A stretch of DNA of 36,831 bases. Origin: Candidatus Methylomirabilota bacterium (GTDB lineage: Bacteria > Methylomirabilota > Methylomirabilia > Methylomirabilales > 2-02-FULL-66-22). Positions 32,681 to 36,831 of this stretch are shown piece by piece. The stretch is from assembly GCA_016208645.1 (NCBI GenBank), contig JACQXP010000125.1, positions 1-36,831 on the forward strand, written 5' to 3'. The stretch's first letter is position 1; each line of letters opens with the position of its first letter. The notes beneath the pieces were generated by a model. It was given only the letters and a program-made list of their open reading frames with translations, had not been told where the DNA came from and did not search any database. The position numbers and the translations under genes are program-made.

Positions 32681-32737
32681 GCGAGCCGAGAGCCGAGTAC
32701 CCCGCCCTGGGGCGGGGTGGGCGAGAGCCACGAGCCG
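32681..32737. repeat. GAGCCGAGA-word element inside purH (family F, copy 3)
   Basis: GCGAGCCGAGAGCCGAG (32681-32697) and GCGAGAGCCACGAGCCG (32721-32737) flank a perfect palindrome (32699-32718, ACCCCGCCC-TG-GGGCGGGGT). The block is in frame with purH and encodes an extra loop (SWLSPTPPQGGVLGSRLA) just before EKVQELRYGENPHQ. Confidence 0.75.
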
Positions 32738-33387
32738 TCGGGGGCGAGTTCTCCGCTCTCCAGGAAGCCCGCGATCAGCGCATCGTATCGCGCCGTGTGG
32801 GCGAACGCCTTCCGGGCCAGCCCGAATCGTGTCGCGCGGGACAGCCCGCCGTCATTCCGCTTCAGCTCGTCGAGGATGCTCTCGTAATCCTGCGGGTCCA
32901 CGATGACGGCGACCGCCGCGAAGTTCTTGGCAGCGCTGCGGATCATGGCCGGCCCACCGATGTCGATGTGTTCCACGGCCTCGGCCAGCGGGACGTCCCG
33001 GCGCGCCGTGGTCGCCTCGAAGGGATACAGGGTGATGGCCACCAGGTCGATGGGGACGATCCCCTGGGCGGCCATCTGGCCTTCGTGCCCCGGATTCCCC
33101 CGGATCCCCAGCAGCCCGCCGTGGATGCGCGGGTGCAGCGTCTTCACGCGTCCGTCCAGCATCTCGGGAAAGCCGGTAATCTCCGCAACGTCGGTCACGC
33201 GAAGGCCGCCCTCCCGCAGGGCGCGGGCGGTTCCCCCCGTGGAGATGAGATCCACCCCGAGGCCCGCCAGGCTGGCGGCGAACGGAATCAGCCCGGTCTT
33301 GTCCGAAACGCTCAGGAGTGCACGGCGCACGCGTGTCATCCGGTCTCCTCGTCCTCGGTGTGGCGCGTCAGGACTTCCAAGAAAATC

Positions 33388-33457
33388 GTTCGGCAGTTCG
33401 ACCGTTCGAGGGTCCGGCAGTTCGTTGGGAACGCCCGAACCGCCGAACAGCCGAACG
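33388..33457. repeat. Inverted GTTCGGC-word repeat upstream of purH
   Basis: Arms 33388-33409 and 33436-33457 are 22 bases, complementary at 19 positions, with a 26-base loop that carries another word copy. It lies in the presumed 5' leader of purH, between the candidate promoter and the start codon, so it could influence purH expression. Confidence 0.8.
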
Positions 33458-33517
33458 CTTTTCCTGGAATGAGCTGGTGTGTGGGACGCGACTGCGGACC
33501 GTTGAAAAAGCGAGCGG

Positions 33518-33546
33518 ATGCTACCAAAAAGGGATGGCCCCGGCAA
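33518..33546 (-). promoter_or_regulatory. Candidate promoter for purH-purD-purE
   Basis: On the minus strand TTGCCG (33541-33546) and TAGCAT (33518-33523) are separated by 17 bases, each matching four of six consensus positions. It would give a leader of about 170 bases containing the GTTCGGC repeat. No purine riboswitch-like fold was recognised. Confidence 0.35.
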
Positions 33547-33572
33547 GGGAATTTTCCATGCCGGGGAGCGCC

Positions 33573-34154
33573 TCAGGATCCCGACGGCTCGATGGGCAGG
33601 TCATCGGTGAACCGATCCACGCTGAAAACCTGGATCTCGGCTCCATGCTTCCAAGCGTCGCCCGGCAGGCCGGCCTTCAGGCACGCCTGGCGGAGAAAGG
33701 TTTCACGGTCCCAGCCGAACTCGGTGGCCACCTGCGGCAGCAACAGGCCGTGGCGGCCCCCCTGGCTGATGTAGAGCCCGTGCGTGCCGACCTCGATCGC
33801 GGTGGGGTCGGGAATCACGCGCAGGGGCGAGAGCACGGAGACCTCGACCCGGAGGTGGGGGAACTCCTCCGGTGTGACGGGAGGGAACCGCGGATCGGCC
33901 GTGGCGGCCGAGGCCGCGCAATGGGCAACGGCCTCGGCCAGCGGCTTGATGGGGTCCACGTAGCCGATGCACCCTCGCAGCTCCTCATCGCGCGTGATAG
34001 TGACGAAGGCCGCCCCGGGCGTGCGTAAGGCCGGATCCTCCGCCGCCGGAGGCACATCCGGCGCGCCCCGTCCGCGTCCACGAATGGCGCGGCGGGCGAT
34101 GGCGAGCAACGCCGCACGATGCTCCGGGGTCAGGACGGGCGGGGCGTCGGTCAC
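33573..34154 (-). CDS. amrA: AmmeMemoRadiSam system protein A (AMMECR1 family)
   Basis: This 193-residue protein of the AMMECR1 fold has the invariant ELRGCIGYVDPIKPLAEAV (LRGCIG motif, about residue 60). It also has DPRFPPVTPEEFPHLRVEVS, VGTHGLYISQGGRHGLLLPQ and EFGWDRETFLRQACLKAGLP. Function is unknown; the family is linked by co-occurrence to Memo and a radical SAM protein. The GTG start overlaps the stop of the preceding CxxC protein (GTGA), implying coupling. Confidence 0.93.
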   Translation of the reverse strand: MTDAPPVLTPEHRAALLAIARRAIRGRGRGAPDVPPAAEDPALRTPGAAFVTITRDEELRGCIGYVDPIKPLAEAVAHCAASAATADPRFPPVTPEEFPHLRVEVSVLSPLRVIPDPTAIEVGTHGLYISQGGRHGLLLPQVATEFGWDRETFLRQACLKAGLPGDAWKHGAEIQVFSVDRFTDDLPIEPSGS

Positions 34155-34678
34155 GCCGATCGCTCAGCGGCATCGCGCCGCCAGTAGAGCCGGACGAGCT
34201 TGTCTTCGTGGGAGAAGCGGATCTCCAGGGATCCGCCGCAGGCCTTGCTCACGGCGCGCCCCAAGCGGCGAGCCAGCTTTTCCGAGGTCGTCTCGACCAC
34301 GAGCGGGTACCGGGAATCCTTGTCGATGCGAAGGATGCGCTCCAGCGGATTCTTTGCCGCGGCTGCCCGCTCCGCATTTCGGAGGAGGTTGAGGATCTCG
34401 GCGCGGTTCTTCTTGAGAAACGACCCCGTCAAATACAGGATGCCGGCGGGGGTGCGCTCCTTGGCGCTGCGGCAGGCCGGACAGATCGCAGGGGCTGGCG
34501 TGTGCCACCGCAGCACCTCGCGGCGAATGGCAGGATCGAGAGACCAATTCCTCTTGCGCCACACGGCCTGACAGTGGGAGCAGATGGCGGGGTCACTTGG
34601 AGGCTTGAGGTCGGGAAGGGCGCTGGTGGAGGAAAGTGCCTTGTCGCGTCGGACGAACCGAGCCTTGGTAGAGAACAT
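34151..34678 (-). CDS. BCAM0308/NMD3-like zinc-binding protein
   Basis: This 175-residue protein has two CxxC pairs (ICSHCQAVW near residue 33 and ICPACRSAKE near residue 66) that probably bind zinc. A basic region follows with ILNLLRNAERAAAAKNPLER and TTSEKLARRLGRAVSKACGG. This layout matches the BCAM0308 family, which shares the Cys ribbon of archaeal/eukaryotic NMD3. A role in RNA or ribosome binding is speculative. The ATG has a perfect AAGGAGGAG upstream. It is the first gene of the minus-strand operon and overlaps amrA. Confidence 0.82.
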   Translation of the reverse strand: MFSTKARFVRRDKALSSTSALPDLKPPSDPAICSHCQAVWRKRNWSLDPAIRREVLRWHTPAPAICPACRSAKERTPAGILYLTGSFLKKNRAEILNLLRNAERAAAAKNPLERILRIDKDSRYPLVVETTSEKLARRLGRAVSKACGGSLEIRFSHEDKLVRLYWRRDAAERSA

Positions 34679-34719
34679 CGGTCTCCTCCTTGACAGCGGT
34701 CCAGGGATTGCTGCACTTC

Positions 34720-34748
34720 AATATAGGTCGAAAGGAGACGGCATGCAA
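34720..34748 (-). promoter_or_regulatory. Candidate promoter for the BCAM0308-like/amrA operon
   Basis: On the minus strand TTGCAT (34743-34748) and TATATT (34720-34725, five of six) are spaced by 17 bases, about 40 bases upstream of the start codon. It is divergent from the rrf2 promoter. Confidence 0.5.
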
Positions 34749-34784
34749 TCGCAGGAATCCTTCAGTCTTCTCAGGGTCTGGGGG

Positions 34785-34813
34785 TTGACAGAGGATAGGT
34801 CGCATGTTAAAAG
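34785..34813 (+). promoter_or_regulatory. Candidate promoter for rrf2-cysK
   Basis: A perfect TTGACA (34785-34790) is followed after 17 bases by TAAAAG (34808-34813). The ATG of rrf2 is at 34861 with GAGGGGG upstream. The sequence between the -10 and the start could carry an autoregulatory Rrf2 site, but I could not define a convincing inverted repeat. Confidence 0.6.
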
Positions 34814-34860
34814 TTGAGTCAATCGGTCGGCTATTTGGGATTTAAGCCGAGGGGGTAGCC

Positions 34861-35310
34861 ATGAGGATCAGCACGAAAGGCGACTACGCCACTCGGGCAT
34901 TACAGGACCTTGCCTTGCGTTATGCTGAAGGCCCTGTCCCCATCGAGGCCATCGCGCAACGACAGGCGCTGCCCGCCCGGTACCTGGAGCAATTGCTCCT
35001 GAGCCTGAAGCGGGCCGGCTACCTGGCGAGCAAGCGAGGCGTGAACGGGGGGTATTACCTGGCCAAGCCGCCGCGAGAGATCACCCTGGGCCAGGTCCTC
35101 CGGGCGGTGGACGGACCCGTCGCGCCCATCTTCTGCGTGTCCGAGGAGAACCCCCGGGAGCATTGTTCCCAGGAGACCTTCTGCGCACTCCGCGATGTCT
35201 GGGCCGAGGTGCGGGACGCCGTCTCGGCCATCGTGGATCACACGACGTTGGCCGATATCTGCGACCGGATCCGGGCGAAGACGAAAGAGCGGATCAGCTA
35301 CCAGATCTGA
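34861..35310 (+). CDS. Rrf2-family transcriptional regulator with three cysteines
   Basis: This 149-residue winged-helix regulator starts MRISTKGDYATRALQDLALR, typical of Rrf2 (IscR, CymR, NsrR). The recognition region is LPARYLEQLLLSLKRAGYL and the wing is SKRGVNGGYYLAKPP. Cysteines 92, 102 and 108 (C-X9-C-X5-C) sit where IscR and NsrR bind an iron-sulfur cluster, although the spacing differs from IscR. It lies immediately upstream of cysK and a sulfur-carrier gene. Control of sulfur assimilation or cysteine synthesis is therefore likely, as for CymR, with a cluster as possible sensor. That is inference. Confidence 0.92.
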   Translation: MRISTKGDYATRALQDLALRYAEGPVPIEAIAQRQALPARYLEQLLLSLKRAGYLASKRGVNGGYYLAKPPREITLGQVLRAVDGPVAPIFCVSEENPREHCSQETFCALRDVWAEVRDAVSAIVDHTTLADICDRIRAKTKERISYQI

Positions 35311-35325
35311 CCCGGACGGGGGAAC

Positions 35326-35359
35326 GGCAATTGGGCAATCGGGCACTCTGGCAATCGGG
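35326..35359. repeat. GGCAATC-word array between rrf2 and cysK
   Basis: Three or four imperfect copies of GGCAATT / GGGCAATCG / TGGCAATCG. It is open in the cysK frame, giving a false upstream extension. Confidence 0.6.
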
Positions 35360-35392
35360 TGGATGCGGGCCCGGGCCTGCGGGGACCTGAGC

Positions 35393-36307
35393 ATGGCACG
35401 GCTGGTCTCCAGCGCACTGGATCTCATCGGCGACACCCCGCTGGTCCGGCTCCGCCGGCTGGTCAGGCCGGCATGGGCCATGGTCCTCGGGAAGCTCGAG
35501 TCCCTGAATCCGGGGGGGAGCGTCAAGGATCGGATCGCCCTCGCCATGATCGAGGAGGCGGAGCGGGAGGGTCGGCTGAAACCCGGCGACACCGTCGTGG
35601 AGCCGACCTCGGGCAACACCGGGATCGGTCTGGCCATCGTGGCGGCCGTCAAGGGGTACCGGCTGATCCTGACCATGCCCGAGGATATGAGCGTGGAGCG
35701 GCGCGCCCTGCTCCAGCGGTTTGGCGCCGAGCTGGTTCTCACGCCGGCCGTGGAGGGAATGACGGGTGCCGTGTTCGCCGCGGAGGAGCTGGTGCGCGAG
35801 AATCCGCGATTCTTCATGCCGCAGCAGTTCCTGAACCCGGCCAACCCCGAGATCCACCGGCGGACCACGGCCCAGGAGATCCTGAAGGCGACGGACGGTC
35901 AGGTGGATGCCTTCGTCGCCGGCGTCGGAACGGGCGGGACCATCACCGGCGTGGGCGAGGTCTTGAAGCGCGAGCGACCGGGCACCCTGGTGGTGGCGGT
36001 CGAGCCGGCGCGCTCACCCGTCCTGCAGGGGGGGAAGTTCCGGCCGCACGCCATCCAGGGCATTGGCGCCAGTTTCGTCCCCGGCGTGCTCAACACCGAG
36101 GTCTACGACGAGATCATCGGGGTCCGCGACGAGGACGCCCTGGCCATGACGCGGCGCCTCTCCCGGGAAGAAGGCCTCCTGGTCGGCGTCTCCTCCGGGG
36201 CCAACGTGTTTGCGGCCCTCAAGGTGGCGGAGCGGCTCGGCGCGGGCAAGACCGTGGTGACCATGCTCTGCGACACCGGCGAGCGCTATCTCAGCGTGGC
36301 GATCTAA
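35393..36307 (+). CDS. cysK: CysK/CysM-type cysteine synthase
   Basis: This PLP enzyme makes cysteine from an activated serine and a sulfur donor. The 304-residue protein has the PLP Lys45 in NPGGSVKDR, PTSGNTGIGLAIVAAVKG, GVGTGGTITGVG, and VGVSSGANVFAA near the end. ATG 35393 with GGGGAC ahead is preferred; an in-frame ATG at 35363 is possible. The next gene is a sulfur carrier fused to its E1 enzyme. The mycobacterial pair CysM-CysO uses a thiocarboxylated carrier and O-phosphoserine, so the donor here may also be a protein thiocarboxylate. The sequence does not by itself tell CysK from CysM. Confidence 0.93.
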   Translation: MARLVSSALDLIGDTPLVRLRRLVRPAWAMVLGKLESLNPGGSVKDRIALAMIEEAEREGRLKPGDTVVEPTSGNTGIGLAIVAAVKGYRLILTMPEDMSVERRALLQRFGAELVLTPAVEGMTGAVFAAEELVRENPRFFMPQQFLNPANPEIHRRTTAQEILKATDGQVDAFVAGVGTGGTITGVGEVLKRERPGTLVVAVEPARSPVLQGGKFRPHAIQGIGASFVPGVLNTEVYDEIIGVRDEDALAMTRRLSREEGLLVGVSSGANVFAALKVAERLGAGKTVVTMLCDTGERYLSVAI

Positions 36308-36346
36308 CAGGCAGTCTTTGCACCGGCATTATTCGAGGAGGCACCC

Positions 36347-36831
36347 ATGGCAGTCACGGTGTATATCCCCACCCCGTACCGCAAGTACACGGACAACACC
36401 GCGCGGGTGGAGGCCCAGGGGGGCGATGTCCTCGCCCTGGTCCGTGAGTTGGAGGGCCGCTACCCGGGATTGCGCGAGCGGATCCTGGGACCCGACGGGA
36501 AGGTCTACCGGCACGTGAATATTTACGTGAATGACCAGCTCGTGGAAGACCTGCAGGGCATGCACACACCGCTGCGGGACGGGGACGAGGTGGCGGTGAT
36601 CCCGGCCATGACGGGCGGGAGCCTGACCTTCACGGAGGAGCAGATCCGCCGCTACAGCCGGCACATCATCCTCCCAGAGGTGGGGGGAATGGGCCAGCGG
36701 AAGCTGCTCAACAGCAAGGTCCTGCTGATCGGGGCGGGAGGCCTGGGGTCCCCGGCGGCGCTCTATCTCGCGGCCGCGGGCGTCGGGACCCTGGGGATCG
36801 TGGACTTCGACGAGGTGGACCTCAGCAATCT
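36347..36831 (+). CDS. MoaD/ThiS-like sulfur carrier fused to MoeB/ThiF-like E1 (3' end outside window)
   Basis: One open frame runs from ATG 36347 (AGGAGG upstream) to the window edge without a stop. Residues 1-91 are a ubiquitin-fold sulfur carrier (MAVTVYIPTPYRKYTDNTAR, HVNIYVNDQ, LRDGDEVAVIPAMTGG) ending in the diglycine Gly90-Gly91. It continues at once into SLTFTEEQIRRYSRHIILPE, the standard N-terminus of MoeB/ThiF adenylyltransferases, then KVLLIGAGGLGSPAALYLAA with the nucleotide loop GAGGLGS at residues 129-135. Normally carrier and E1 are separate, because the carrier's C-terminal Gly must be free to be adenylated and thiocarboxylated. A fusion implies cleavage after Gly91, perhaps by a JAMM (Mec+/QbsD-like) protease, or an internal start at the ATG three codons before the diglycine. 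Confidence 0.88.
   Translation, partial: MAVTVYIPTPYRKYTDNTARVEAQGGDVLALVRELEGRYPGLRERILGPDGKVYRHVNIYVNDQLVEDLQGMHTPLRDGDEVAVIPAMTGGSLTFTEEQIRRYSRHIILPEVGGMGQRKLLNSKVLLIGAGGLGSPAALYLAAAGVGTLGIVDFDEVDLSN

Larger units (their letters stand above)
31851..33339 (-). pseudogene. purH: PurH, AICAR transformylase/IMP cyclohydrolase, with internal deletion and frameshift
   Basis: PurH performs the last two steps to IMP. The frame from ATG 33339 has the cyclohydrolase part (RRALLSVSDKTGLIPFA, DGRVKTLHPRIHGGLL, HIDIGGPAMIRSAAKN) and most of the transformylase part (LRYGENPHQRAAFY, ELSYNNLMDLHAAW, AIIKHTNPCGVA). At about 32135, after SGGMLVQDR, the frame is lost. The true C-terminus resumes in another frame as VLATARATVGIGAGQMCR and runs to MAMVFTGIRHFRH. 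Homologues have about 40 residues between these points, including the HVKSNAI segment. The 1489-base span is one over a multiple of three. Two in-frame repeat insertions (32185-32217, 32681-32737) are also present. This is a real pseudogene or an assembly deletion. Confidence 0.88.

Noticed and set aside
34808..34835. IscR-type operator before rrf2
   Set aside because: The sequence after the -10 (TTGAGTC then GGTCGGC) looked like half sites, but the halves are not complementary enough to call.
13245..35362. CRISPR-like reading of the tandem arrays
   Set aside because: The repeated words are only 6-10 bases, with no spacers of constant length and no cas genes nearby.

Overview
The window is GC-rich (roughly two thirds G+C by eye) chromosomal DNA from a diderm, lipid A-making bacterium. 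LpxI replaces LpxH, branched-chain amino acid transporters and an AmmeMemoRadiSam protein pair are present, and the intergenic repeat load is high. I read this as an uncultured lineage of the Methylomirabilota/Rokubacteria or deltaproteobacterial kind. That assignment is inference; there is no rRNA gene to test it. I saw no tRNA, rRNA, CRISPR array, transposase or phage gene.

Layout. 1-185: 3' end of a Clp ATPase gene. 463-16989 (+): an outer-membrane and lipopolysaccharide block: bamA, skp-like, lpxD, fabZ, lpxA, lpxI, a Gfo/Idh oxidoreductase, lpxB, a DUF374 acyltransferase, a strong hairpin, then waaA, lpxK, a late acyltransferase, gmhB, a heptosyltransferase, a DUF3108 protein and a sugar epimerase. 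It covers Kdo2-lipid A assembly except lpxC, plus inner-core heptose and the beta-barrel insertase. 17276-21776 (+): a liv-type ABC importer (livKHMGF) whose livK has lost an internal segment. 21925-23808 (+): a single-domain response regulator, a MEMO-family protein (AmrB) and a 7Fe ferredoxin. 24165-34678 (-): listed here in transcription order, a CxxC protein (BCAM0308-like), AMMECR1 (AmrA), purH (broken), purD, purE, an ArnT/PMT-like glycosyltransferase lacking its 5' end, a GT2 polyprenyl-phosphate sugar synthase, a flippase-like membrane protein, a PAP2 phosphatase, an unrecognised gene and a universal stress protein. 34861-36831 (+): an Rrf2 regulator, cysK, and the start of a gene that fuses a MoaD/ThiS-like sulfur carrier in frame to a MoeB/ThiF E1 enzyme. 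This suggests sulfur-carrier-dependent cysteine synthesis.

The most unusual signal is a set of about twenty short repeat elements at nearly every loosely spaced gene junction. Most are built from three to five imperfect copies of a 6-10 nt word. Many form an inverted repeat of two such arms around a loop, and several families recur at distant places here. Some lie inside coding frames: they supply the N-terminus of GmhB, the apparent N-terminus of the DUF3108 protein, the C-terminal tail of the late acyltransferase and two in-frame insertions in PurH. One abuts a glycosyltransferase gene that has lost its start. They recall Rickettsia palindromic elements or REP/BIME sequences in behaviour, but the word-built architecture is different.

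Two conserved genes, livK and purH, each lack an internal block of about 40-50 codons and shift frame at the junction. These may be real deletions or metagenome assembly errors, and reads across the junctions would decide.
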